NCBI GenBank assembly: GCA_963813435.1 | Contig: CAWEYY010000003.1 | Span: forward strand, 1,426,001-1,490,000 | DNA from: AC-32 sp963813435 | GTDB taxonomy: Bacteria; Actinomycetota; Thermoleophilia; Gaiellales; Gaiellaceae | DNA: 64,000 nucleotides | Direction of reading: 5' to 3' | Shown here: one piece after another, positions 48,882 through 57,717 of the stretch | Layout: every line of letters starts with the position of its first letter | Numbering within the stretch: the first letter of the stretch is position 1 | Program-made: the position numbers and the translations under genes | The notes under the pieces: model-generated | The model's input: the letters and a program-made list of their open reading frames with translations, nothing else | Databases searched by the model: none | What the model was told of the DNA's origin: nothing

Positions 48882-49529
48882 CTAGGACGCGAACGCAATC
48901 GCGAGCGCGGTCGCGTTGAAGAACGCGTGGAAGAGTATCCCCGGGTAGATGCTCTCGGTCTTGAGGCGCAAGAACCCGATCGCCAGCCCGAAGACGAGCA
49001 GCGGCACGAACCCGTCCACGAGCCCGTGCACGGCGGCGAAGGCGACTGCCGTCCCGATCACAGCCACGGCGTCGCCGAACGGCCGGAGGACGGCGAACCC
49101 GACCCCGCGGAAGGTCAGCTCCTCGACGATCGGGGCAACCACGACCACGACGAACGCGTTCAGCGCAAAGGCTCCCGCGCGGTCGGGCTCCCAGCGGGTC
49201 GGCTCGAGCCCCTGTTCCCGCGCGGCGTGAAGGATCGCCTCGAGGATCTGCTCGGCGATGATCACGGCGATCAGTAGCGCGACCATCAGGGCCGCCGCCC
49301 GTCCCCACGACCGCGGGGGTCTGAGCCCGAGCCACTCGCGCGGCATCCCGCGCGCGATCCAGTAGACGATCCCGAGCAGGACCGCGTACTCGAGGAGCCC
49401 GCTCACGGCGAGGCTGTACTGGTACAGGGCGTCGCGCGGCGGCTTTCCGCCGACGAAGCGGCTGGTGTAGGCGAGCGCGCTCATCACACCGACGAGCGCG
49501 AGCCAGGCGACGAGCTTTCCGCTCCTCAC
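48882..49529 (-). CDS. CPBP family intramembrane metalloprotease
   Basis: A 215-residue protein with about six transmembrane helices and the three CAAX-protease/bacteriocin-processing motifs: PIVEELTFRG (Glu-Glu and Arg), AFAAVHGLVDG (His) and LFHAFFNATAL (His/Asn). It probably cleaves a membrane substrate; targets are unknown. GTG 49529 starts 2 bases beside the stop of the upstream BtuF-like gene, so the genes are in one leftward operon. Confidence 0.9.
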   Translation of the reverse strand: MRSGKLVAWLALVGVMSALAYTSRFVGGKPPRDALYQYSLAVSGLLEYAVLLGIVYWIARGMPREWLGLRPPRSWGRAAALMVALLIAVIIAEQILEAILHAAREQGLEPTRWEPDRAGAFALNAFVVVVVAPIVEELTFRGVGFAVLRPFGDAVAVIGTAVAFAAVHGLVDGFVPLLVFGLAIGFLRLKTESIYPGILFHAFFNATALAIAFAS

Positions 49530-49530
49530 A

Positions 49531-50397
49531 TCAGCGGAACGCGTCTGGATGGAGGAAGTGCGCGATCTGCGTGAGCGCGAGGCCCACGTCGGGGCCGGGT
49601 GCGACGAGACGGCTCGGGGTGATCGCGAACCGGCCCTTGCGCACGGCCTGGAGGTGCGCGGTCGCGGGGTTCTGGCGCAGCTGCGCAAGCGTCGCTCCGC
49701 CTGCCGAGGTGGCGATGTACGCCTGCGGGTTCAGCTTCGCCAGGCGGCCGAGCGGAAACGGGCCCTGCTCGGGGCTCGGCCCGGCCACGCTCCGCCCGTG
49801 CGCCTTCGCGAGGAGGTCGCCGAACAGGCTTCGGGTGGGCACGGTCGTGAAGTTCCCGAGATCGACGAAGGTCGGGACGACGGGATAGCCGCTCAGCTTG
49901 GCGGCCACGCGCCGCCGCGCTCGCTCGATCGAGCCCGTCACCCTGCGCGCGGCCACCGGCGCTGCCGTCAGCAGGCCGATCTCGTCGATCGAGTGCACGA
50001 CGTCGTCTACCGAGCTGTCGAGCTCGACGTAGACGGCCGCGTGGGTGGCGGTCTTCGCACGGGCCAGGTCGAGTGGATCCGCGTCGCTCGAGGCGACGAT
50101 CAGGTCGGGCCGTGCGCGCTTGATCTGGTCGACGAGAGGCAGGCCCACGAGCGAGTCGTTCACCGTCACGGTGCGGCGCTCGAGCCCGAGCGCGCGCAGG
50201 ATCCGCCGCGGCCCGGCTCCGAGCGGCACGATCCGCCGCGGCACGCTGTTGACGACCGTCGGGGCCACGCTCGAACCCTGGACGGTGACCGGGTAGACCT
50301 GGACGAGCGGCCCGGTCGGCTCCTTGCGCTCCCCGCAGGCGGTGCCTCCGGCGAGCAGCGCAAGCGCCACGGTGGCCGCGAGGACCGGACGGGTCAC
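49531..50397 (-). CDS. BtuF-like periplasmic-binding lipoprotein
   Basis: A 288-residue substrate-binding lipoprotein of the cobalamin/iron-siderophore type (cluster with a long interdomain helix). The lipobox LLAGGTACG gives Cys at about 21. The ABC-substrate fold shows RRIVPLGAGPRRILRALGLE, ARPDLIVASSDAD and LAKLNPQAYIATSAG. No permease or ATPase gene is next to it, so partners must be elsewhere or it has another role. GTG 50397 overlaps the PIG-V stop. Confidence 0.85.
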   Translation of the reverse strand: MTRPVLAATVALALLAGGTACGERKEPTGPLVQVYPVTVQGSSVAPTVVNSVPRRIVPLGAGPRRILRALGLERRTVTVNDSLVGLPLVDQIKRARPDLIVASSDADPLDLARAKTATHAAVYVELDSSVDDVVHSIDEIGLLTAAPVAARRVTGSIERARRRVAAKLSGYPVVPTFVDLGNFTTVPTRSLFGDLLAKAHGRSVAGPSPEQGPFPLGRLAKLNPQAYIATSAGGATLAQLRQNPATAHLQAVRKGRFAITPSRLVAPGPDVGLALTQIAHFLHPDAFR

Positions 50398-51641
50398 GCG
50401 ACCCACTGCCAGAGCGACCACTGGACGGTCGCGACCCCGAGCAGGAGCGAGCTCACGCCGACGATCGCCGTGTGCACCCGCGGCCGGCCGCCCAGCGCGG
50501 CAAGCGCCAGGAAGAGCGGGAAGATGGTCAGGCCGAAGCGCGGGAGCGACAGCAGCGGCCAGCGCTCGCTCGGGACGCTCAGCGGAATCGCGAGGCTGAC
50601 CGCCGCGAAGAGCCCGTAGGGCGCGCCGAAGCGCCTCCACGCGATCACCGTCAGCACGACGAAGAGGGCGAGGAAGGCGAGACACTCGAGGTTGATCGTC
50701 GCCGCCCGGATCGGGTCGGTGTCCTGCACCGGAGTCCAGTAGACGTGCGTGTGCGAGCCCGACGCGAGCTGCTCGACCCCGGCCCAGCCGGCCCGCAGGC
50801 CGTCCCAGATCCCACCGAGAGGGCCTGCGGGTGAGAGGTGACGGCTCCAGATCTTCTGTGCGTGCAGGAACGCCCATGGGTCGCCTTCCGCGCGCCAGAG
50901 GTAGAGCGGGTAGGCGGCGAAGAGAACCGGCGCGACCGCGAGCGAGGCCAGCGCGCGGACACGATCACGCTCCTGCCACGCGATCAGCGCAAGCGCCGGC
51001 AGCAGCGCCAGCCCGGTCGGGCGGGTCAGGAGGGCAAGGCCGGCCGCGCCGCCGGCCAGGAGATACCGCTTCCGTTCCGCGAGCACGAACGCGGCCAGCG
51101 TCAGCAGGAGGTAGAGCGACTCGCTGTAGACGGCCTGCAGGAAGAGCGCGAACGGGAAGAGCGCGAGGTAGAGCACCGCGCGGCGCGCGCCGTCGGCGCC
51201 GAGGCGCTCCTCGGCCAGTCGGTAGAGCAGCAGGCACGAGCCGAGCGCCGCAGCGAGCGAGACGAGGATCCCGGCGAGGACGTAGTGGCCGAAGAGCGCC
51301 CGGCCGAGCACTGCGACCGAGCCCGGGTACAGGGGGTAGAACGCCGATGCCGCCCCGCTCGCCGAGCTGTAGCCGTGCTCGGCGATCCGCAGGAACCAGA
51401 CGCTGTCCCAGCGCGCCCAGACGTCGGTGACGGCGCCCAGGTCGTGCGTGAGGGTCGGGTCGTCCCAGCGAGCGGCGCGTGGGTGCCGGTTCGGCACGAA
51501 GACGAATAGCGAGAAGAGCGCTGCGGCCCAGATTGCGGCCCGCGTCCAGAGGAAGATCTCGAGCGCCGGATTCCGCGCCCGGGGCGGTGCGGGCTCGACG
51601 CGAGCCGCCCGCTTCTCGCGAACGCGTTGACCGGCGGACAC
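50394..51641 (-). CDS. PIG-V-like mannosyltransferase family membrane protein
   Basis: A 415-residue polytopic membrane protein with about ten helices. The GT-C type signature is DVWARWDSVWFLRIAEHGYS (catalytic Asp region), followed by AFYPLYPGSVAVLGR, as in GPI mannosyltransferase 2/PIG-V relatives of bacteria. It probably moves a sugar from a polyprenyl-phosphate donor to an envelope acceptor; the acceptor is unknown. It is divergent from the DUF2203 gene by 19 bases. Confidence 0.85.
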   Translation of the reverse strand: MSAGQRVREKRAARVEPAPPRARNPALEIFLWTRAAIWAAALFSLFVFVPNRHPRAARWDDPTLTHDLGAVTDVWARWDSVWFLRIAEHGYSSASGAASAFYPLYPGSVAVLGRALFGHYVLAGILVSLAAALGSCLLLYRLAEERLGADGARRAVLYLALFPFALFLQAVYSESLYLLLTLAAFVLAERKRYLLAGGAAGLALLTRPTGLALLPALALIAWQERDRVRALASLAVAPVLFAAYPLYLWRAEGDPWAFLHAQKIWSRHLSPAGPLGGIWDGLRAGWAGVEQLASGSHTHVYWTPVQDTDPIRAATINLECLAFLALFVVLTVIAWRRFGAPYGLFAAVSLAIPLSVPSERWPLLSLPRFGLTIFPLFLALAALGGRPRVHTAIVGVSSLLLGVATVQWSLWQWVA

Positions 51642-51660
51642 CGCGCGCGATGATACTCGG

Positions 51661-52068
51661 ATGGCTACGCGCTACTTCACCCCCGAGGAGGCGAACGAGG
51701 CATTGGTCGAGGTGCGCCCGGTCGCGGAGGCGCTCGTGCAACACCGGCGGGCGATGACGGTCACGGCCGCCCGGCGCGCGAAGCTCGTCCACAGGATCGC
51801 CGGCAACGGCGGCGACTTCGACCCGCAGGAGCCGCGCACGCTCGAGGAGGAGTTCCAGCGCGAGGCCAACGAGGTCGCCCAGTGCGTCGAGCGGCTGGAG
51901 CGCCTGGGCGTGGTGGTGAAGGACCTCGACCGCGGGCTCGTCGACTTCCCGGCGCTGCGCGAGGACGAGGAAGTGCTGCTCTGTTGGCAGGTCGGCGAGG
52001 ATGAGGTCGCCTTCTGGCACGGCCTCGACGAGGGCTTCGCCGGCAGGAAAGCCCTGCCTTTCGACTAA
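51661..52068 (+). CDS. DUF2203 family protein
   Basis: A 135-residue small soluble protein of the DUF2203 family. It begins RYFTPEEANEALVEVRPVAE, has an Arg/Ala-rich helix, then EFQREANEVAQCVERLERLG and the conserved ending VLLCWQVGEDEVAFWHGLDE with GFAGRKAL. The function of the family is not known. It lies upstream of a repeat element and mscS-like gene on the same strand. Confidence 0.9.
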   Translation: MATRYFTPEEANEALVEVRPVAEALVQHRRAMTVTAARRAKLVHRIAGNGGDFDPQEPRTLEEEFQREANEVAQCVERLERLGVVVKDLDRGLVDFPALREDEEVLLCWQVGEDEVAFWHGLDEGFAGRKALPFD

Positions 52069-52104
52069 GAAGTTTTCTCGAGATGAGGGCGATTGGTTCG
52101 GTTC

Positions 52105-52168
52105 GTCATTTCAGACGGACTCACGGGCAGAGCCCGCGTGTCCTGAGGGCGGCACCGCAAGCGGTGCC
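52105..52168 (-). repeat. Dispersed two-hairpin intergenic element, copy upstream of the MscS gene
   Basis: On the minus strand hairpin 1 GGCACCGC-TT-GCGGTGCC (52151-52168) is a perfect 8-bp stem. A linker with CTCAGGAC leads to hairpin 2, inner CGGGC-tct-GCCCG, then GTCCGTCTGAAATGAC. The linker and tail closely match the copy at 25239. It lies in the 112-base gap before the MscS gene. Confidence 0.8.
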
Positions 52169-52180
52169 TTAGACGCGCTG

Positions 52181-52903
52181 ATGCACTACTGGAACCGGTT
52201 GATCGTGTTCGGCGCGGTCGTGCTACTGACGCTCGTCATAGCCTGGCTGATCGACAGGCGGATGAGCCGTAGAGACCTGCCGCCGGCTGTCGAGACGCGC
52301 TACCGGATTCTTCGCAGGAGCGTCGTCTCATTGATCGTGTTCGTCGGCCTGCTCTCCGGTCTGCTCGTGATTCCGCCGGTGCGGGCCGCGGCCACGGGCA
52401 TCCTTGCCTCGTCCGCGGTGATCGGGCTCATCGTCGGCTTCGCCGCGCAGAGGACGCTTGGCAACTACATCGCAGGAGTGCTGATCGCCTTTGCGCAGCC
52501 GCTGCGGCTCGGCGACCACGTCGAGATCGCCGGGTACAGCGGCATCGTCGAGGAAGTGGGCCTCACGTACACGTTCATCCGCACCGCCGACGACGATCGG
52601 ATCGTGATCCCGAACGAGCGAATCGCCTCCGATACCATCCGCAACTCTTCGATCCGTGGACGAAGGAAGCTTGCACACGTGACCGTCCAGGTACCTCTCG
52701 ACAGTGATCTCGACGCCGTACGCGGCCTGCTCCGCGAGGTTGCGGGCGACGAGCGCGCGGACGTCGCGGTCACGTCGCTCGGCGAGAAGGCCCGCGTCTC
52801 CCTGAGCGTCTGGGCCGAGGACGAGCCGGCGGCCGAGCGGCTCGCGAACGAGCTCCGGATGAAGGCCCACGCGCGCCTGCGCGAGGCCGGGGTGTTCGCG
52901 TGA
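52181..52903 (+). CDS. MscS family mechanosensitive channel
   Basis: A 240-residue small-conductance channel. Helices TM1-TM2 are at residues 8-26 and 45-65. The pore helix TM3 with Gly/Ala packing is ILASSAVIGLIVGFAAQRTL (about 74-93). The MscS beta domain follows with LRLGDHVEIAGYSGIVEEVG and VIPNERIASDTIRNSS. It releases solutes on hypo-osmotic shock. ATG 52181 lies 12 bases after the repeat element; the stop overlaps the PBP start as GTGA. Confidence 0.92.
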   Translation: MHYWNRLIVFGAVVLLTLVIAWLIDRRMSRRDLPPAVETRYRILRRSVVSLIVFVGLLSGLLVIPPVRAAATGILASSAVIGLIVGFAAQRTLGNYIAGVLIAFAQPLRLGDHVEIAGYSGIVEEVGLTYTFIRTADDDRIVIPNERIASDTIRNSSIRGRRKLAHVTVQVPLDSDLDAVRGLLREVAGDERADVAVTSLGEKARVSLSVWAEDEPAAERLANELRMKAHARLREAGVFA

Positions 52904-55083
52904 CTCCTCCCCCGCGCGGCAGGCGCAGCCGGGACGACGGGCTCGACGACGTCCTCAAGCGCGCGCGCAGGCGCCGCGGCCGGCAATCCAACCGTCGCGG
53001 CAGGCGCGTGAAGATCTTCTTCGGGGCGATCCTCGTCATCCTGCTCGTGCTGCTCGCCACCGGGGTCGGCGCCGTCGCCAAGTTCCGCTCGAGCTGCGAC
53101 CTCGACAAGCTCGGCGCCGTCAGGAGCGGCGAGAACTCGTTCATCTATGCCGCCGACGGCTCCCTGCTCGGGTCGATTCCCGCCGAGAAGAACCGGACGC
53201 CGGTTCCGCTCTGGAAGATCAGCCCGTGGGTCGTGAAGGCCACGGTCGCGATCGAGGACCACCGCTTCTACGAGCACGGCGGCGTGGACTATCAGGGGAT
53301 CGCGCGCGCGGCCTGGAGCGACCTCCGCGCAGGCGAGGTGGTCCAGGGAGGCTCGACGATCACGCAGCAGCTCGTGCGCAACCTCTACATCTCCAAGGAG
53401 CGAACGTTCAAGCGCAAGGTCAAGGAGGCCTGCCTTGCGATCAAGCTGAGCCGCCGCTGGTCGAAGGACCGGATCCTCGACGAGTACGTCAACCAGGTCT
53501 ACTACGGCAACCACGCCTACGGGATCGAGGCCGCGGCGCAGACGTACTTCTCGAAGCCCGCGCGCGAGCTCTGGCTGGGACAGGCCGCGATGCTGGCCGG
53601 CCTCCCGCAGGCGCCGTCGAGCTACGACCCGCTGCACCGGCCCTCGAGCGCGATCGCGCGGCGCGACGAGGTGTTACGCGCGATGCTCAACTACGGCTAC
53701 ATCACGCGTGCCCAGTACAAGGAGGCGATCGCGGTCCGGGACCTGCGCCTCAGGCCGGGCAAGCTCTACACGCGCATCAAGGAGCCGTACTTCTTCAGCT
53801 ACGTGCGCGATCAGCTGATCGCCGAGTACGGGTCGAGCACCGTCCGCTCGGGCGGGTTGCGCGTCTACACGACCATCAACCCGCGTCTCCAGGTGGCGGC
53901 TGCGAAGGCGATCCGCGACACGCTCTACCTGCGGAACGACCCCGCGGCCGCAGTCGTCTCGATCAACCCCGCGAACGGCGCGATCCGGGCGATGACGGCG
54001 GTGACGCCCGGCCTGACCGGCAACCAGTTCAACCTCGCCGCGCAGGCGAGACGGCAGCCCGGCTCGACGTTCAAGACCTTCGTCCTCACGGCCGCGATCG
54101 CGCAGGGGATGAACCCGAACACGACCTACTACACCTCCGCGCCGTTCCACTACCAGCCGGATCCGTACACGCCTGCCTGGGACGTCCAGACGTACGACCA
54201 CTCGTACGCGGGCTCGATCTCCGTCACGAGCGCGACGTTGCGCTCCGACAACACGGTCTACGCCCAGCTCACGCTCGACGTCGGACCGGAGAAGGTGGCC
54301 GAGATGGCGCACCGGCTCGGGGTGACGACCCATCTCGACGTCGTGCCCGCGATGGGCCTCGGCGCCGACGCGATCTCCCCGCTCGACGAGGCGTCCGCGT
54401 ACGCGACTCTCGCGGCGGGCGGGATCTACTCGAAGCCGATGGCGATCCGGGAGGTCAAGTTCGCGAACGGCAAGATCGACACCGACGCGGGCTGGGGCAA
54501 TCCCGAGCGGAAGCGCGTCATCTCGGACGGCGTCGCCTACGAGGTGACGAAGATCCTCGAGGAGAACGTGCTCGGGGGCACGGGCACCGGCGCCTACTTC
54601 GGGCGCCCGGCTGCCGGCAAGACGGGTACGACCGACAACCACGCCGACGGCTGGTTCTCGGGCTACGTGCCGCAGCTCGAGGCGACGATCTGGGTCGGCT
54701 ACCCGCAAGGGGAGATCCCGATGGAGAACGTCCACGGGATCGCCGTTGCCGGAGGCACGTTCCCGGCGACGATCTGGCAGCGCTTCATGGAGGCGGCGAT
54801 GGCGAACACGCCCGCGCTCGATTGGCAGCAGCCGATCGACGCGGTGACGTGGAAACCGTTCACGCAAGGCCAGTACGGCTCGAGCCTCGGCTACTCGGGC
54901 AACTACTACTCGCCGCCGGCCAGCGTGACCCCGCAGACGACGACCACCGCGCCGGCTAAGCGCCCCCCGCCGACCGGCGGAGGAAGCGGCACCGTGCCGC
55001 TCCCGCCAGAGCCTCCGCCCCCGCCGCCGACCGGGCCACCCGAACCTCCGCCCGGGCCGCCTCCGCCTCCACCGCCGCCGTAG
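52900..55083 (+). CDS. Class A penicillin-binding protein (PBP1A-type)
   Basis: A 727-residue bifunctional peptidoglycan synthase. The cytoplasmic tail is Arg-rich (1-36), with a transmembrane helix at about 37-60. The GT51 glycosyltransferase (about 80-265) has the catalytic Glu in VAIEDHRFYEHGGVDY (about Glu118-119) and GGSTITQQLVRNLY. The transpeptidase (about 330-640) has SxxK Ser389 in PGSTFKTF, SDN at 449 and KTGTTD at 574. The last 60 residues are Thr then very Pro-rich, a probable wall-spanning tail. It overlaps the MscS gene by 4 bases. Confidence 0.94.
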   Translation: MTPPPRGRRSRDDGLDDVLKRARRRRGRQSNRRGRRVKIFFGAILVILLVLLATGVGAVAKFRSSCDLDKLGAVRSGENSFIYAADGSLLGSIPAEKNRTPVPLWKISPWVVKATVAIEDHRFYEHGGVDYQGIARAAWSDLRAGEVVQGGSTITQQLVRNLYISKERTFKRKVKEACLAIKLSRRWSKDRILDEYVNQVYYGNHAYGIEAAAQTYFSKPARELWLGQAAMLAGLPQAPSSYDPLHRPSSAIARRDEVLRAMLNYGYITRAQYKEAIAVRDLRLRPGKLYTRIKEPYFFSYVRDQLIAEYGSSTVRSGGLRVYTTINPRLQVAAAKAIRDTLYLRNDPAAAVVSINPANGAIRAMTAVTPGLTGNQFNLAAQARRQPGSTFKTFVLTAAIAQGMNPNTTYYTSAPFHYQPDPYTPAWDVQTYDHSYAGSISVTSATLRSDNTVYAQLTLDVGPEKVAEMAHRLGVTTHLDVVPAMGLGADAISPLDEASAYATLAAGGIYSKPMAIREVKFANGKIDTDAGWGNPERKRVISDGVAYEVTKILEENVLGGTGTGAYFGRPAAGKTGTTDNHADGWFSGYVPQLEATIWVGYPQGEIPMENVHGIAVAGGTFPATIWQRFMEAAMANTPALDWQQPIDAVTWKPFTQGQYGSSLGYSGNYYSPPASVTPQTTTTAPAKRPPPTGGGSGTVPLPPEPPPPPPTGPPEPPPGPPPPPPPP

Positions 55084-55087
55084 CCGG

Positions 55088-56401
55088 GTGGAGCCGCGCC
55101 CCGAGCCGGCGGGCGTGCGGGACGCGCTGCGTGCTGCACTCGTAGCCCTGCCCGTCTTCATCGCCGCGTGCGCGGTCCCCGACGGAGGGCTCTTCCGGGC
55201 TGCGCGGTTCCGCGACGTCCACGTCTACCAGGGCTACGCCGAGCGCTTCCTGCACGGGGAGCTCCCGTACCGGGACGTCTTCGTCGAGTACCCGCCCGGA
55301 GCCTTCGCCGCGTTCATGCCCGCAACGGCGTTCGGAGCCTCGCACTACAACGCGGCCTTCAAGACGCTGATGGCCCTCTGCGGCGTTGCGACGATCCTGC
55401 TCGCGGCGCTCGTGCTCGTGGAGATCGGGGCTTCGCGGCGGCGGCTGCAGGTGGCGGTCGGTCTCCTCGCCGTGGCGCCGGCCGCGCTCGGGCCGATCTC
55501 GCTGAACACCTACGACGCCTGGCCTGCCCTGCTGACCGTCCTTGCGCTCTGGCTCCTGCTGCAGGACCGCGACCTGCTGGCGTTCGGGACACTGGGGCTG
55601 GCCGTGACCGCGAAGGTCTACCCGCTCGCGCTCGTGCCGCTCGCGTGCATCTACGCCTGGCGCCGCGCCGGACCGCGGCGAACAGCGGCGGCGCTCTGCG
55701 TGTTCGCGGTCGTCGCGGCGCTGGTCGTCAGTCCGTTCGCGGCCTACGACGCGCACGGGGTGTCGTCGAGCTTCCGGTCGCAGGCGGAGCGCGGGCTGCA
55801 GGTCGAGAGCCTGGGCGCATCGGTGCTCCTGGTCGCCGAACGGCTCGGCGTCTACCACGCGAAGGTCGTCGAGACGACCAGCGTTGCCGGCCGCAACCTG
55901 AGCGGGTCGCTGCCGGATGCTCTCTCGACCGCGAGCCTCGTCCTCGAGGCGCTGGCCGTCGCGCTCGTCTGGGTGCTGTACGCGCGGGCCCGGGACGAGC
56001 GCGCGCGGTTGCCACTGGCGTTCGCCGCGGCCGTCGCCGGCCTGCTCGCGTTCACGAAGGTCTTTTCTCCGCAGTACCTCGTCTGGCTCGTGCCGCTCGT
56101 GGTGATCGCGGGCGGCTCCGCGGCGATCGCGCTGACCGCCGCCTCGCTTCTGCTCGCACAGGCCTGGTTCTTCCACTACCACGCGCTCTTCCGGATCGCG
56201 TGGCCGACCTGGCTCCTGGTCGTGCGCAACGCGCTCGTGGTGGTGATCTTCGTGGTGCTTTCCGTGGAGCTTGCGCGAGGTCAGCCGCGGCGGTGGAAGA
56301 CCAGGATCCCGTCGCGCTCGAAGACGAGCCGCCAGTCGGGATTGCGCCGCAGCGAGGAGAGCTGGACGGCGGTCGGCAACGGCGCCAGCCGGTCGGCGTA
56401 G
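55088..56401 (+). CDS. GT87/DUF2029-like polyprenyl-donor mannosyltransferase membrane protein
   Basis: A 437-residue protein with about nine to ten hydrophobic helices. Early motifs RDVHVYQGYAERFLHGELPY and DVFVEYPPGAFAAFMP resemble the GT87/DUF2029 alpha-mannosyltransferases of actinobacteria. FSPQYLVWLVPLVVI near the C-terminus is also typical. GTG 55088 follows the PBP stop by 4 bases. The last 40 residues are basic and lie antisense to the end of the neighbouring minus-strand gene. Confidence 0.85.
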   Translation: MEPRPEPAGVRDALRAALVALPVFIAACAVPDGGLFRAARFRDVHVYQGYAERFLHGELPYRDVFVEYPPGAFAAFMPATAFGASHYNAAFKTLMALCGVATILLAALVLVEIGASRRRLQVAVGLLAVAPAALGPISLNTYDAWPALLTVLALWLLLQDRDLLAFGTLGLAVTAKVYPLALVPLACIYAWRRAGPRRTAAALCVFAVVAALVVSPFAAYDAHGVSSSFRSQAERGLQVESLGASVLLVAERLGVYHAKVVETTSVAGRNLSGSLPDALSTASLVLEALAVALVWVLYARARDERARLPLAFAAAVAGLLAFTKVFSPQYLVWLVPLVVIAGGSAAIALTAASLLLAQAWFFHYHALFRIAWPTWLLVVRNALVVVIFVVLSVELARGQPRRWKTRIPSRSKTSRQSGLRRSEESWTAVGNGASRSA

Positions 56402-57717
56402 CCGGGCGAGGTCTCGTCGGCGGCGACCCAGGTCGCGTCCTGGATGTACGGGAAGCTGAGCACGCGCCGCCGCGCCGAGAGGTGCGCGCCGAGCGTGTTC
56501 GTAGCGCTGACGACCGCCTTCGCCGGGATCAGCCGCAGCGCGCTCGCGGCGATCCGGTCGTGCTCCGTAACCTGCGCAGCCGTCGCCTCGGTCTGCTCGC
56601 CGAGGGGCAGGTAGCGCCACAGGGGGACCGCGCCGAGCGCGTAGTTGGACGCGACGGCGAGCACGACCGCGGCCGTGGTGAGCGGGGCGGTGAGGTCCGG
56701 CCGGTGTCTTGCGACCCGCGCGGCGCCGAGCACCGATGCAGCCACCAGCACCGGGATCAGCCCGGCCGTGTAGTGGAAGCGGATCGACGTCTGCGTGGTC
56801 GCGGCCGAGAGCAGGTTGGCGGCGAGCTCCGGGACCGCGGCGACGAGCACGAGCGGCGAGAGCAACGCGAGCAGGCCGAGCGGAACCAGAAGCTCCAGCA
56901 GGTAGCCCAGGCCGCGCCCGGTAAACGCGGAGGTGACGATCTTCCACGGGTCGGTGACCGCGGTGCGCAGAATCCCGCCGGGCGATCCGCCGACCTCGTT
57001 GTAGCGCGAGAAGAAGCTCGAGCTGCCGGCGCGGTTGAAGTGCGCGATGACGATCTCGATCGCGAAGGCTGAGACGGCGACTCCGCCGAGCACGATCAGC
57101 GCGCCCTCGATCCGCCGGCGGCGGGCCAGCGCGTACCAGATCCCGAGCCCGGCGACCACGAACCCGACCTCCTCCTTGGTCGTCATGGCGGCGAGCGCGA
57201 AGAGTGCGAACATGATCAGGCGGTCCTCGTCCAGGTACCAGAACGCGAACAGCAGGAGCGGGCAGGCGAGCGCGACTGGGTGGAACTCGTTCAGCGTCAG
57301 CCATTGCGTGGGCGGGTAGAGGAGGTAGGCGAGCGCGAACCCGAGCCCGGCGCGCTCCGAGTCGAGGTGCTTGCGGGCGAGCCAGAAGACGGGCAAGGCG
57401 CCGAGCGCCACTGCGATCGCCTGGGCGACGAGCAGCGCGTCCGGGCTGGGCCACAGCAGCCACAGCGGCGCGAAGGCCGCGAGCGCCGGGTCGAAGTGGG
57501 CCGCCAGGCGCGAGATCTGGTCTCCACGAAGGCTTGTCACCTCCAGCGGGTGGCCATGCGCGGTCGACCAGACGGCCTGGACCATGTTTCCGAGGTCGAA
57601 CCGCCCGGTGTGAAACGCCCGGTGCCGAAGCACCGAGAGCGCCGAGAAGCCGGCCGCGTAGGCGGCGATCGCCGCCCAGAGCAGGACGGGCGGAGTGAGC
57701 GCGCGGCGCGTGGTCAT
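56281..57717 (-). CDS. DUF2079 family membrane protein
   Basis: A 478-residue polytopic protein of the DUF2079 family. The N-terminal block GRFDLGNMVQAVWSTAHGHP is followed by DQISRLAAHFDPALAAFAPL, many transmembrane helices (FALFALAAMTTKEEVGFVVA) and a C-terminal extracytoplasmic domain ending RRNPDWRLVFERDGILVFHR. It is probably a GT-C type glycosyltransferase or glycan-related protein; the function is not proved. ATG 57717 overlaps the upstream glycosyltransferase stop as ATGA. Confidence 0.87.
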   Translation of the reverse strand: MTTRRALTPPVLLWAAIAAYAAGFSALSVLRHRAFHTGRFDLGNMVQAVWSTAHGHPLEVTSLRGDQISRLAAHFDPALAAFAPLWLLWPSPDALLVAQAIAVALGALPVFWLARKHLDSERAGLGFALAYLLYPPTQWLTLNEFHPVALACPLLLFAFWYLDEDRLIMFALFALAAMTTKEEVGFVVAGLGIWYALARRRRIEGALIVLGGVAVSAFAIEIVIAHFNRAGSSSFFSRYNEVGGSPGGILRTAVTDPWKIVTSAFTGRGLGYLLELLVPLGLLALLSPLVLVAAVPELAANLLSAATTQTSIRFHYTAGLIPVLVAASVLGAARVARHRPDLTAPLTTAAVVLAVASNYALGAVPLWRYLPLGEQTEATAAQVTEHDRIAASALRLIPAKAVVSATNTLGAHLSARRRVLSFPYIQDATWVAADETSPGYADRLAPLPTAVQLSSLRRNPDWRLVFERDGILVFHRRG

